Below, piece by piece: positions 34,739 through 46,714 of a stretch of 64,000 bases of DNA. This stretch comes from Phyllostachys edulis (lineage: Eukaryota; Streptophyta; Magnoliopsida; Poales; Poaceae), in assembly GCA_036346405.1 (NCBI GenBank), contig CM070548.1:64132877-64196876 (forward strand). The letters are read 5' to 3'. The stretch's first letter is position 1. Each line of letters starts with the position of its first letter. The notes beneath the pieces are model-generated. The model was not told the DNA's origin. It searched no databases and saw only the letters and a program-made list of their open reading frames with translations. Both the position numbers and the translations under genes were made by a program.

Positions 34739-34743
34739 CGCAC

Positions 34744-34999
34744 TGTCACCTTTGCAAACCGATATGATAACACACCATGACGTTACCTTTTCAGACCGAA
34801 AAGACCGCACACTATCATGCCACACACTACCACCTTCGCAGACCGAGATGACAACACACTGCGACGATACCTTTTCAGATCGAAATGACCACACTCTGAC
34901 ATGCCACCTTTTAAAAAAAACAACCTGTCACGCTACACACTGCCAACTTTGCAGACCAAAATGTCCACACTCTACCACGCCACCTTTTCAGACCGATGT
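34744..34999. repeat. degenerate ~37-bp tandem array, right half
   Basis: About seven more diverged units of the array seen at 8150-8398 (CACCTTTTCAGACCG, GACAACACACTG). It begins directly after the CGCAC target copy and ends at the GATGT target site of the next element. The two halves together make about 500 bp. The 34647-35012 frame is an artefact. Confidence 0.75.
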
Positions 35000-35673
35000 T
35001 GACGAGGATTAAATTCCCAAACATTAATTAAAAGCCACATAGCTTATGTGGTCGTATACCTCATGGCTAACAACCCCTGTGGTCGTTAGAATCCTAAGGG
35101 TCGCCCAATAGGTAACCTGGTCAGAGGGGTCCTATACCCACTACCTGACTATATGGCTGCTTGTAGAAGCTTTTGAACCAGCACTTGGATCTGATTCCAA
35201 GTATACCTCTTCCGTGTGACGAATAGAACACATGTCTTATTTGTTCCAAACCACATGGCGTTTACAACCCTAAGTCATTGACAACAGCCACTGTATGGTT
35301 TTATCTTCCACTGACATCAACTGCTGGTCAGTTAGTTTTTCACCAACTGCCACTGTTTCTCCGACCGGACGCGACACTTCCAAAGGGCGCCTCTTCCAGG
35401 AGTAACTTCCACCACTTCGTCGGTTATTTGAAGGAGAATGCAAACGGCTGGAAGGGAGATCGAAGGAGACAAGACCTAGTGATCAGAAGGCTATCGAAGC
35501 AATAGCATAATAATCAATACACCAAGTGTAATTAGGGCTAGCCCACTCCCTTGTCCAGGGCACCCCTGTAAAGATCCAGTTCATAGCAATAAAGAGCAAC
35601 CCCATTCTCTCCTCAGAACTCTTTGCTATTTTCCTCTATTTATTTCGTAAGATCGGTGACTTGATCGTCAACA
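35000..35673 (+). repeat. RIRE2-like 5' LTR
   Basis: Starts TGACGAGGATTAAATTCCC and ends GATCGTCAACA. Two bases later TGGCGTTGTCCGTGGGGAAC begins at 35676, in the position and with the TGG start of a tRNA primer site; it most resembles the tRNA-Asp type used by relatives, with mismatches. Matches 45137-45809 throughout. Confidence 0.93.
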
Positions 35674-35761
35674 GCTGGCGTTGTCCGTGGGGAACAAGGC
35701 GTTGAGTTATTGAAGATTTCTTCGCTCAACAATCCTCATTCTCCTACTCTTCCGTGCGATC

Positions 35762-38040
35762 ATGGCAGGTACTTGGAATGAGGAGAACTGGTTTGAATTG
35801 GCGGACTACTCCAACCTCGACATGGACGCATGCATCCACGCCATGGAACATGACGCAATTTCGTCGTCATTCTCTTCCGCTGTCGGCTCACCACTCACTA
35901 AGACCGACGAGATTGACCGCATGGAGGAAGACTCACCGCCACCATCAGTGGCGCGCCCAAAGGAATTGGTAGTTTCTACCAGTTCAAAATATCCGAACGC
36001 CTCTACAAGCCCAATCTTTCCGACCGGCAAGAATGGCAACAAAAGCCCAATGCTGCAATCAGAGGGACAATGTACTCTTGATGTGGTTTGGGCAACCAGT
36101 ATTCGCCAACGGCTCCTACGTATTTCGGGGGCCAACCGACACCTGGTTAGGGTGTCAATGAAGATACCACCGGTCATAGGCCAAGTGAGAATGATAAAAC
36201 TCAGCATACGGTCGGCAATCCGCTAGATCAGGCTGAGTCCACCACAAAGCCCACTAGAGGCAATAATCTCGCACCACTCCCCAACGTGGAGGCTCCTTGC
36301 CGAAGCACTGGAAGGCTCTCTCTTAGTTACGATGGAAGCTCATCGGAAGATTACTATTGGAGGCACGAGGTTAACGCAATCGGAGATACCAATCAAGATG
36401 TCGTGCACAATCCTCCACAGTTTGACCCACAACCACCTATTGGTGGAAATAGTACAAGCGCTCAAGCACCCAATGGCAGAGGTAATTGAACTGATCAACA
36501 TCAACCAGTTAATTTGTCTATTTCTACCCCACAACACATATGGGGTCAAACAGGGCAAACTGAAAGGTCGGGGGGGATTTGAGCCATCGAACACGTTCTA
36601 CTAGCAGGAATCCTCCGAGACCTTCGATAGCAATTCAAAACCTACAACAAATTTGTGACATTCTGAATAACCCAGATCCTACTCTGGCAGAGACTCCGAG
36701 TTATGTTCAACTTGCAGACCATGCAACGTACAGAAATTTACAGGGAACAAAGGAACTCGCAAAGTCATACTATGACTTCGTCCCAGCGTTCCTCCATGGG
36801 ACAACATGCTCGGATGGTAGACCGATCGATACCAAGACCTCCTCGAAGATTCTGAGCAGGGAGTCACGAGGGAAGATGACTCTTCCAAGTAGCCCCCCCC
36901 TCCCTCGTCGAGAGGAGTGACCACTTGCCTTGGATGATCTTCGACATCATCTAAACCAAGCAGGTGGTCAAAGGCATTACACCAACATCCATGACCGGAT
37001 TGGGACACTGGATGCTCGGTATGCTAATATGAGGAATCTGTCCCCAACCGACTGCAATCCGGCTCCTTTTCAAAGAAGGCGCCACGACTCTATTACGGGT
37101 TGTCGAGCATTCTCGGCATGTCACCAAGCAGTTCGCTGGCCGGACAGGTTCTGACCAGCCAACATAGAAAAGTTCAATGGGACTTAAAACCCACTAGAAT
37201 TTCTCCAGGTCTATACTACCGCCATCAAAGCTGATGGTGGTAACAACAATGTGATGGCAAACTACTTTCCCACAGTCCTTAAAGGATCTACGCGGTCTTG
37301 GTTGCTCAACCTACTGGTCGGGTCAATCTACACTTTAGAGCAACTCTGTGACTTATTAATCACTAACTTTCAAGTGACGTACGACCGCCCCAGAAAGAGG
37401 GTGATCTTCATAGGATGAGACAGGAACCTAATGAGACTCTTTGCCTGTATATAAAAAGGTTGAGCTAGGTCGGTAACTCTATTCCAGAGGTCGCAGACTC
37501 ATCCGTATTCAGGCTTTTAAGGCATGACTAAGAAATCAAAGGTTTATGGAGGATATTGCAATGAATTCTCCATGAACGATCGTCGAGTTTTTCGACATGA
37601 CTGGTAAATATGCAGCCGCTAGTGAAGCAGTCGAATGGAACAAAGCCATTGATTGAAAAGAAAAGATCCCCCAACCTGGCCTGGATAAACCAGAGAAGAA
37701 ACACAAAAGTCTCTCAAGTGTAAGAAGAATTGCAAGCCCAATAATAAGGAAGTTCTTGCAATTCCCAAAAAATTTACCAAGGGCAAGAAATATTTTTTCG
37801 GTCAAAACAAGGCAAAATCCCCGAGCGATGAGTACAAGAAGAACAAGAAGTGGTGTACACTTCACCAAGCGGCAGGGCATGATCTACATACTTGTCGAGC
37901 CTGGCAAAAGAAACTTGAGGATTATTATTCAGGTAAAGGTTCCTTCCCTTCCGTATAAGAACTTGGAGAGCCAAGCTCCAAGAAGGATAAAGATGGTGAT
38001 GAAAAAATAGAGTACCAGGAACCTCAGCACACCGTTGATA
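35762..38040 (+). pseudogene. RIRE2-like gag
   Basis: The first ATG after the primer site opens MAGTWNEENWFELADYSNL (to 36226). Later frames give LADHATYRNLQGTKELAKSY (36700-36770) and LDARYANMRNLSP (37010). The gag core is at about 37160-37400: EKFNGT, NPLEFLQVYTTAIKADGG, MANYFP, GSTRSWLLNLL and YDRPRK, as in RIRE2-group gag. A knuckle-like WCTLHQAAGHDLHTC is at about 37850-37895. Stops at 37153 and 37189 and several frameshifts break it. Gag would form the particle around the element RNA. Confidence 0.8.
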
Positions 38041-38594
38041 TGATTTTTGGTGGATCCTCCTCGTATGAATCAAGACGTCATCTGAAGGCCGTGGAGCAAG
38101 AAGTGAACATCATCGAATCTCCGATCACCATCAAGCCATCCAGGTTGTTGGAGACAGTTATCTCCTTCAGCAAAGAAGACTACCCCATCCCTTCAACTCG
38201 ACCAGGTAGGTTCCTTATCGTTGTTGAACCTACTATTAACAATTGCATAGTTAATCGAGTCTTGATAGATGGATGTAGTTCTTTAAATATTTTATTTACG
38301 GGAGCATTGGAAAAAATGCAAATTCCCATGTCAAAAGTAGAACCTGTGAAATATGCCTTCCATAGTATAGTTCCTGATTCTACCGCCAAACCGATAGGGC
38401 AACTTTCCTTACTAGTTACGTTCGGAAGATCTGATAACTTTCGAACAGAAAAGATTCCATTTGATGTAGTACATTTCGAAACTACATACAATGGAATCCT
38501 TGGTCATCCAGTATTGGCAAAATTCTTGATAGCTATGCATTACAGCTATCAGAGTTTAAAAATGCTAGGACCAAAAGGGGTCATTACAGTCTGA
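38040..38594 (+). pseudogene. RIRE2-like retroviral-type aspartic protease
   Basis: This 184-codon open frame contains the active-site region NRVLIDGCSSLNILF (near residues 77-91), where relatives have DGGSS, then the flap region and TTYNGILGHPVLAKF, typical of the domain end. The protease matures the Gag-Pol polyprotein. The Gly to Cys change next to the catalytic Asp is the only visible lesion within it. A TGA at 38592-38594 separates it from reverse transcriptase. Confidence 0.82.
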
Positions 38595-38869
38595 GGGGAT
38601 AGAAAGATGGCGTACACATGTGATCAGAAATCCTTAGAACTGGTCGACGAACTTCCGACTAGGGATACTAATCCACCTTCCACGCAGGTCAAGCACTCGA
38701 GACCAAAGATGACCCCAAAACCTTTCGACCAGACCAAGGAGGTTTCGCTCGACAAAGGCACTTCTCTAGAAAGTGTTAAAACATTGTCTGGATCCGAAAA
38801 TGCTAATGCATCTACCCAAAAGGTACTGATCGGGGCAGGACTTGATCCTAAATAGGAAGAGTCGCTCGT

Positions 38870-39690
38870 CTCCTTCCTCTGAGCAAATTTGGATGTATTC
38901 GCCTAACAGGCATCCGACATGTACGGAGTCCCCAGGGAGGTGATCGAGCACAGGAAAGCTCTCCGGCCTGACAAAAAACCGGTCAAACAGAGTCTAAGGC
39001 GCTTCGCACCAGATCGGAAGGAGGCAATCCAGTCGGAGATCGACAAGGTTCTTAAGGCTAGATTTATTTGTAAAGTCGACCACACAGAGTGGCTCGCCAA
39101 TCCTATAGTGGTTAGAAAAAACAATGGGAAATGGTGGATGTGTATTAACTTCACAGATCTCAATAAAGCTTGTCTGAAGGATGATTTTCCCCTTCCGCGC
39201 ATTGATCAACTTGTAGACTCTACTTCCGGGTGTGAGTTGCTAAGTTTTTTGGATACTTATTCAGGGTACCACCAGATCAATATGAATAAAGATGATAAGG
39301 AGAAAACTTCCTTCATCACACCATATGACACTTGCTGCTATGTAAAGATGTCATTTGGTCTAAAAAATGCTGGTGCTACTTTTTAGAGGCTAATGCAAAA
39401 AAAAAACTTTTAGTCCACAACTAGGTCGAAATTTAGAAGCCTACGTTGATGACTTGGTTACAAAAAGCATCAATGCTAGTGATCATATTTCTGACCTACA
39501 TGAAAGTTTCAATAACTTAACGCATAACCTTAAGTTAAATCTGGAAAATTGTGTGTTCGGAGTTTCCTCTGGAAAGCTTCTTGGGTTCCTAGTTTCGGCT
39601 AGAGGGATTGAAGCAAACCTAGTAAATATATTTGCCATTGACCATATGTGCCCTCGGACCACAACGAAAGAGGTCCAAAACTAACCGGCT
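38870..39690 (+). pseudogene. RIRE2-like reverse transcriptase
   Basis: The main frame 38919-39386 has YGVPREVIEH, VKQSLRRFAPDRKEAI, NPIVVRKNNGKWWMCINF, FPLPRIDQLVDS, FLDTYSGYHQI and MSFGLKNAGATF. A TAG at 39385 and an A-rich frameshift (39397-39408) follow. The catalytic box YVDD is encoded at 39442-39453 (AYVDDLVTKS), continuing to GKLLGFLVSARGIEAN. Relatives read one long frame here. FAEWVDD-like parts of the connection domain continue weakly to about 39950 (FKWTKDANDAFEELKKYL at 39775-39830). Confidence 0.88.
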
Positions 39691-40191
39691 ATATGGCAGT
39701 GTTGAGTCGTTTCATAGCACGGTTAGGGGAAAAAGGATTTGCCTTTCTTTAAGCTTCTTCGGAAACACGGAAGTTTCAAGTGGACTAAAGATGCAAATGA
39801 TGCCTTTGAGGAGCTTAAAAAGTACCTTACGAGTACCCCGATCTTAGTGGATCCAAGATCGAGAGAAATATTGCTGATATACGTGGCTGCAACACCAAAA
39901 GTAGTCAGTGCTGTACTAATCGTTGAGCGTGAAAACATCCAATGACTAGTATATTATGTAAGTGAAGTCTTACATGGACCAAAGGAACGATACCCATAGG
40001 TACAAAAGTTGTTATATAGTCTCCTTATGGCTTCAAGGAAACTAAGGCATTACTTTCAGGCTCACAGAGTGGTCGTACCTATTGGATATCCCCTTGGTCA
40101 AGTTCTTGGAAACAGGGAATTATCCGGACGAATAGCAAAATGGGCGAACGAGCATGGGGCTTTCGACCACTATTTCATCTCATGAATAGCA

Positions 40192-40911
40192 ATGAAGTCC
40201 CAAGCTTCAGCAGAATTCATTGCCGAATGGACGAACCCTGAACCCACCCAAGGGCCTGAGTACGAACACCACGAAGAGTGGACCATGTACTTTGACGGTT
40301 CCTTGATGCTCAAAGGCTCGGGGGCTGGAGTTGTCCTGATATCTCCTAGTAGAGAACAAATTAAATACGTCATTCAGTTAAACTTTCCTGCTACAAACAA
40401 TGTGGCAGAATACGAAGGTTTACTGGTAGTACACCGAGCAGCCAGAGCGCTTAGGATTCGCAGATTACTAGTGAAAAGCGATTCTCAACTAGTAGTGAAT
40501 CAAATCGGGAAGGAATACCAATGTTCCAATCCCAAGATGCCATCTTATTTGGCAGAAGTACGGAAACTCGAAAAACACTTTTTTGGTTTTCAGATCTAAC
40601 ATATTCCTAGAAAGAAAAACTTTCTAGCAGACCAGTTGGCACGGATGGCCTCAACAAGGTCACCTGTCCCACCCAGAGTTTTCCTCGACCAACTCGATTC
40701 ACCCTCAGTGGTTGAGCATTTCGAGCACACAGATGCTCCACTGGAGGTCATACAGCTCGATCCTAATAGTGATTGGATGACATCAATCTATAATTATCTT
40801 CAGCATGGCATAATTCCTGAAGACGACGTAGAGGCCGATCGTACAGCTCGAAAAGCCAAATCATACATTCTGATCGAAAGTACCATTTACAAATGGGGAT
40901 CTCATAGATGA
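40192..40911 (+). pseudogene. RIRE2-like RNase H and start of integrase linker
   Basis: The frame 40192-40599 gives WTMYFDGSLMLKGSGAGVVL, NNVAEYEGLL and VKSDSQLVVNQI. These supply three of the catalytic acidic residues (D, E, D) of RNase H1. A TAA at 40597 is followed by IPRKKNFLADQLARMAS and the linker frame to 40911 (SYILIESTIYKWGSHR). In related elements the HHCC zinc finger and DDE integrase core follow; here only traces such as EEGQLLSDIL (about 40975-41005) remain before the spacer. Confidence 0.82.
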
Positions 40912-41780
40912 GTGCTGTTATTTATATTTCGATTATCCATTCCTGGTTGAATACTATTGTTGTCTCGATCATCGAAGAAGGTCAATTGCTCTCCGACATC
41001 CTTTTAAAGGATATCTTTTACTTATTGGTTTTGACACAACTATTGAATGGCTTAAAGGTCCACATCGTGACCATCACAGAGATGGTTTTCACGAGCAACC
41101 ACACACACTCTTTTTTCAAAGAAAGAAACAAGTAAAAGGAGCATCACACAGATAACTACATATAGTCATTTACATGCTTAGAGGTTAAAGACTTTCTTTC
41201 TTCATTTTAACATTCTATTCTTCTCTTGTTTTTGCTACTGGTCGAGACACGGAAAGCCTCCTAGTCGAAATCGCTCCTCTCTGCATGCGGTCCTGCCCAC
41301 TGGAAGGAGTTTCCTAGCGACGGTCTTTTTCTTACGATCTTTGCTGCCAGTCGGAACTTGAGCATAAATACGTTTCGCGAAGTGTCAATCATGTCTCTGG
41401 TCCTTAGCAGTCTTTACGACCAGTTGCGATAATGAATACAAATAAGATCACTTATTGTTTTTTTCTGCATATGTTTTTGCATATTTTCTTATCATTAACA
41501 TAAGTCTTATGATATCTTACAACCATACAATGTACAACATGATATTTTGATTATGGAAACAGATTTAAAGCTAGTCGAAATCATACACCGGTTCCGACCA
41601 AATTGGTTTCCTAGTGTCAATTAGATCAGTTTTTACAATATAATCAGCACATACTTTGTATTGTGGTCATGGAAAATTGCTCTTTTTCCTTAATTCTACT
41701 CTTCCTTAGTAAGCCTTTATACTAAACAAGCAGTCAGGGGCTAGGAAATATATGAGTACTCAAGATAAAAGATAAACATA
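40912..41780 (+). other. RIRE2-like spacer where integrase should be
   Basis: 870 bp without a supported gene. A trace of the integrase zinc-finger region is at its left end, followed by AT-rich spacer homologous to 33351-34025. An integrase core needs roughly 1 kb, so the domain has been deleted. Confidence 0.6.
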
Positions 41781-41784
41781 AGCT

Positions 41785-44776
41785 TTACTGAAGACAAAAG
41801 GTAAGTTTTTTACATTTACAATTACATATTACAACCATGTAATTATCGGGACCACCAGATTGGTCGCTATGAAATGGAGATCCGACCTCCATCTCCCCTG
41901 CAACCTTATTTCCGAAGGATATTACTCCCTTGAAGATCTTGGCTACTTCATCCTCTGAGCAGTTGAAATCTGCTTCAATGGCTTGGAAGTTGATGGAGGG
42001 GTCGGAGGTTTTGAGCTTTGCCAAAGCAAAGCTAACTCCGTTAGCAACGACGTCCTTCATGGTCTGTCCGTGGTTCTTCCGAGTGGTTTCGAGCAGACAT
42101 TGGAGATTTTCAAGTTATTGATAAAAGAAATTTGCCTTGTCAGTTGGATCTCTTGAAAAGGGTAGAAATACACCCAATCCTATATCATCGAACATTTTGT
42201 TGAGAACATTAATCTTCTCTTCAAGCCTCTGCCCAAGTTCCATCTCCTTGTCCTGCTCGAACTTAAGAGCTTTTTCTGCTCTTTCTAACTTTTGAGTTTG
42301 CTTTGCATGAGTAGACCAAAGTTAAATAAATTGAAGACAGATAGTAAACTGGTCGGATTTACGATCAGTTACATTGAGCTTTCTTCTCGGAAGCCTCGAT
42401 GGCTTCTTTGTGCTTAAGAGAGACTTCATTGAAGTTGGTCGACCAGTCTTTGATCGATCGGTCTTTAGCTTCACACCTCTCTTCAAGCCTTGTTATCGTG
42501 GCCTCCTTAGCCACGACCTTCTCCTCAAATTTTTCGAATTTTGTCAAAAATGACAAAGGGAAAAATTGAGAAATAGCGAGGTACGGAATAGCAAAAAAGG
42601 GAAGAATAGGTCAAGAAGAAGTTCTTACTTTTTAGTTCAGAGTTTTTCTTCTCCAGAACAGTTATTCACTAGGTCAGACCTCCGACCACAGTGATATTCT
42701 CCACCATATGCAACGAAAATAGTAGACATCTTTAATGTTTTTCAATAAACTTTGAAGAAAAGACTATAAGAGTGGTCATGTGTGCTTACCTGGACTGCCA
42801 TGTCCGCATATTCAGAGTAAATAGCATTAGGACCCATCTCCAATTGACAGTCCAAAATTCTCCTCCAGGCCTCATCGAGCTTCTCATTATCGAAGATCCT
42901 AGGGGAATTGGGGAAGTTGCAATGATGAGGAGACTTCTTCAACAACGAAGAAATCCTCCCTCCTTGAACGATCTTAGCAGGGGGTGGAACCTGCTAAGGC
43001 TCTTCTTCGACTCTAGTCTCCTTAGACGGAGTCGAAGTCGTCAAGGATTCCTAGGCAATGGAAACTAAAACTGGAGCCACCACTAGCTCAGGGGTTGACT
43101 CGACCACTCTTACAGCAGGAGTTTCCTCCTGAGGGGTGCTCCAATCGGAAGTGAACGGAACACCAGAAGATCTACAAAGCAGAAGAAAGGGAAGTCGGGA
43201 TTTCAGAATACAAGAAAAACTAAAGGTATGGGTCTATAAATACTATTTATTTTTCATACCTGATCTTCTTGGTCTTGATCTTGAAACGCCCTAAAGTAAA
43301 GTCCAGAGCGCTTGCCTTCCTCTTACTTTTTTCAACCGACTTTACCAGTTCTGACCTGATAGGGCTGGTTAGACCCCTCACATCCTCCGACTAAAGGTCA
43401 GAAGAAATCTCCCTGGCCAAGAAGTCGGAGATGATCTTCCCGACCAATTGGTCGGAAATTGTGGTTTCGACGACCTCTGAAACAGTTGCCTCAGTAGCAA
43501 CCGCCTAGTCGGTCATCACCACTTCAGAGTCCACGCCCACAGTAACTTCGGTTGGCGGATTTTCTTTTTCTCCCACCTAATTATACATCCAAGTTAGTTT
43601 GGTGATGGAATACTTCATCTAAGATGTAAATTCCTTTCTGATGCCTTTCTTACCTCTAAGGAGCCACCCTCTTGAATGGTTATTGGGGCAGAAGTGGTTG
43701 GAACATCGATTGGATTAGAGCTCCCATTGAGCTCGTTAATCTCCAACCCGACCGACTGCACGTAAAAACAAAGTTATGGCATGCAGATTGGAGAATACAT
43801 AAACAATGAAGAAAATTTGTTATTTACCTTAAGTCTTTCTATTCTCTCTTCTGCGGAGAGAACAACCAAAATCTGGGGAACATCGGCCTTAACAACAGGC
43901 TCCCTAGCACAGATCATCTTGATCTGTTCCCTGATTTCTTCAGCGAAAAGAGATGTAAAAAGTTAAAAGCGACTATAAGGTTACAAAATAATCAACCAAA
44001 ATAAACAAAACTGGTCGAAATTTTTTGGACTTACGATCTACATAATCGATGATCGGGTTGTCACGACCAACATACCAGAGTGTGGTATGTGTACGAAGCT
44101 TCAGATGACTTATTCGGCGTAGCGAGAATTCTCTAACTACATGCCAAGAAGTCAATCCCCTAATGCTAAGGAGTTGAATGGCTTCAATCCAACTCCCCAC
44201 TCTTCCCTCCTTCTCCGTGGAGGAGCATCATCTTAGGTTTTCGACCGCCATCTTGCCGGGGAAGCAGAGGTTGTCTTTTTTGGTGACCGTCATGTAGAAC
44301 CGACTTTTCTTCCACGACAACCACAAGGACTTGGAGTACATGCGGATGTACTTCTCAGCCTTTCTATCATGGAGGCGTAGAGCGCACTCCCCAGGTGATG
44401 CCGTTGATTTTCCCGACCATGACATTTTGTAGAAATACCTGAAGACTTCTGGATCTGGGGGAATCCCCAGGTACGCTTCACAGAGGAAGATAAAGATGTT
44501 GATGTTGGCAACCGAGTTAGGAGCAAGATTCACCAACTCCACTTTGTAATACTCTAGAACTTTGGAGAGGAACGAGCATACCGGTAATCTAAATCCGCAC
44601 TCGATATATGCGAGAAGGACATGGATTTCTCCCTCTTCACCGCTAGGAAAATGCTCCCCGACCACTGATCTCCAATGAATCAAATCGCGGTCGGGAAGCA
44701 TCCCGGTCTTTTCCAGCCTTTTGAGTTTCTTCATGCTCAAATCAGAGACTGGCCAGTTGGTGAGTTTGTCTGTCAT
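41785..44776 (-). pseudogene. antisense multi-exon gene with 'putative gypsy type transposon' domain
   Basis: Minus strand, between pol and the 3' LTR. Exon 1 starts at ATG 44776 (MTDKLTNWPVSDLSMKKL) and carries the plant domain called 'putative gypsy type transposon' (PF04195): EGEIHVLLAYIECGFRLPV, YLGIPPDPEVFRYFY, then WHVVREFSLRRISHLKLR. A TGA at 44228-44230 interrupts it; the donor GTAAGT is at 44029-44034. Later exons include a Ser/Pro/Glu-rich one (about 43260-43560), one with FDNEKLDEAWRRILD (about 42750-42900), coiled-coil exons (42365-42556 and near 42200-42300) and a last exon (42060-41785, MKDVVANGVSFALAKLK). The function is unknown. An upstream ATG at 44860 is possible. Confidence 0.75.
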
Positions 44777-44927
44777 GGCTGGATTTTGGTGAGAGGATGA
44801 AAGGAGGTCGGATGAGATTTTTGACAAGAGGATGAAAGGAAATTGGTGGAAATCTTTCACAAGAAGGTGAAAGGGATTTAAGAAAAATCTAAAAGCGTAA
44901 AAGCCCTAGAGCAATACGCTTCGGGGA

Positions 44928-44935
44928 TTTTATAG
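44928..44935 (-). promoter_or_regulatory. TATA box for the antisense gene
   Basis: On the minus strand CTATAAAA lies about 150 bp upstream of the ATG at 44776, followed by a GC-containing leader. It is outside the LTR, so the antisense gene appears to have its own promoter. Position and sequence are seen; activity is inferred. Confidence 0.5.
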
Positions 44936-45136
44936 TCGCAATTCCTTAACTGTAAAAAGGGAGTTGCCCAAAAGTCCAATGGACAGAAAACCTCTTCGGT
45001 TTCCTAGACAATTTCTCAACTTTAAATTGAATATGGACCACCTCATTAACTATGCCATTAAACGAGGGTTTTTCCCGATACGAGTTTCGTCAGAAGGGTT
45101 TCACATTGCAAATTCACTTCAAGTGCGGGGGCTAGT

Positions 45137-45809
45137 TGACGAGGATTAAATTCCTAAACATTAATTAAAAGTCACATAGCTTATGTGGCTGTAGACCTCG
45201 TGGCTAACAACCCCTATGGTCGTTAGAATCCTAAGGGTCGCCCAATGGGTAACCTGGCCGGAGGGTCCTGTACCCATTGCCTGACCAGTTGGCTATTCGT
45301 AGAAGCTTTTGAACTGGCACTTAGATCTGATTCTAAGTATACCTCTTTCGTGTGATGAATAGAGCACATGTCTTATTTGTTCCAAACCACACGATGTTTA
45401 CAACCCTAAGTTATTGACAATAACCACTATATGGTTTTATCTCCCACTGACATCAACTGCTGGTCAGTTGGTTTTTCACCAAATGCCATTGTTTCTCTGA
45501 CCGGACGCGACACTTCAAAAGGGCGCCTTTTCCAGGAGTAACTTCCACCACTTCGTTAGTTATTTAAAGGAGAATGCAAACCGCAGGAAGGGAGATCGAA
45601 GGAGACTAGACCTAGTGATCTAAAGGCTGTTGAAGCAATAGCATAGCGATCAATACACCAAGTGTAACTAGGGTTAGTCTACTACCTTGTCTAGGGCGCC
45701 CTTGCAAAGATTCAGTTCATAGCAATAAAGAGCAACCCCATTCTCTCCCAAGAACTCTTTGCCATTTTTCTTTATTTATTTCATAAGATCGGCGACTCGA
45801 TCGTCGACA
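45137..45809 (+). repeat. RIRE2-like 3' LTR
   Basis: 673 bp, starts TGACGAGGATTAAATTCCT after the purine tract GCGGGGGCTAGT and ends TCGTCGACA. GATGT at 45810-45814 repeats 34995-34999. Confidence 0.93.
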
Positions 45810-45947
45810 GATGTCTTGTCTCTTCTCCCTCCACCCCAAGCACTACACCATATCCGCTTATAAAAGGAGGAAGAAGAAAGCTGTAGGAGAATACTACACC
45901 ACCACACTCAACACTTCATTCCAACTTGGTTCACACCACCGGAGGGA

Positions 45948-46714
45948 GATGTCGGACTCGTCGTCGAACTTCTATGCGAAGATGCTATGGAAGCGCAAGT
46001 GTGGCTTGCCGAGAGGGCTAAACCCTAGCAAGATTGTTCTATTAAGGATGCACCGGTACCACCAGAGTTCCCACACTCGCAATGTGTGTGCGAAGAACCG
46101 ACGACGATCATTCAGTCCACACACTCGGTGACCACTACTTGGGCATACTGCACGTGCGGGAACATCCTCGCAAGCGAATTTTACACACACATAGATTTTG
46201 CATATCTTACGTTGCATTCCATATATCCCTAACTTTATCCGTGCAAAATGGCAGCCGGAGATGCGATGCAACTTCTTCTAATGGATCAACGGTTCGGGCA
46301 TGTATAATAGAGCGTTCATCGAGTAGAAGTACATGTTCAACTATGCGAAGCGAGCCGAGACGTTCGAACGCTTGGAAACCTTACATACCTGACCCTATTG
46401 AAAAGACATAGGAGAAGCCCATGAAAATTGGGTAGTGGTGGAGGATCCCCGACAGAAGTCGAGGCACGACGGCCAGCCTTGGCGGACAAGGAAAACTCCT
46501 CTTAGTTAGGCCGCAATGTCCTAACGCTCCCCGTTGCCCGGGCACACTCCATATCGAAGAGGTAAGTTATGTTCAATTTGCATCATGATTATTGATTTGG
46601 CCGTACGTTGTGTTATCCTAACATCATTCAATCGTCCAGCCCGTCTCACAGAACATGGATGACTTTAAGATCGGGAAGTCTAGAGACAAGAGGAAGGGAC
46701 CGATGGGCCACTAG
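45948..46714 (+). pseudogene. second GRF-type zinc-finger gene, broken
   Basis: The start ATGTCGGACTCG (45948) resembles the start of the left gene. A frame near 46045-46180 reads VPPEFPHSQCVCEEPTTII, then TTTWAYCTCGNIL, a Cys pattern like the first half of a GRF finger. Further on, WQPEMRCNFF and WINGSG fit its second half. The next part reads YMFNYAKRAETFERL and GEAHENWVVVEDPRQ. A clear intron donor AGAGGTAAGT is at about 46556-46565 and an acceptor TCGTCCAG at about 46640. The last exon reads NMDDFKIGKSRDKRK and stops at 46714. Several in-frame stops (near 46290, 46388 and 46505) inactivate it. The function is unknown. Confidence 0.55.

Larger units (their letters stand above)
35000..45809 (+). 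mobile_element. RIRE2-like (Ty3, Tat group) LTR retrotransposon with both LTRs
   Basis: LTRs of 674 and 673 bp (35000-35673 and 45137-45809) and the 5-bp duplication GATGT at 34995-34999 and 45810-45814 define the element exactly (10,810 bp). Order: primer site, gag, protease, reverse transcriptase, RNase H, spacer, antisense gene, purine tract (GCGGGGGCTAG), 3' LTR. The LTRs differ at many positions, so the insertion is not recent. Every gene has stops or frameshifts, and no integrase core is seen between RNase H and the spacer. Confidence 0.93.
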
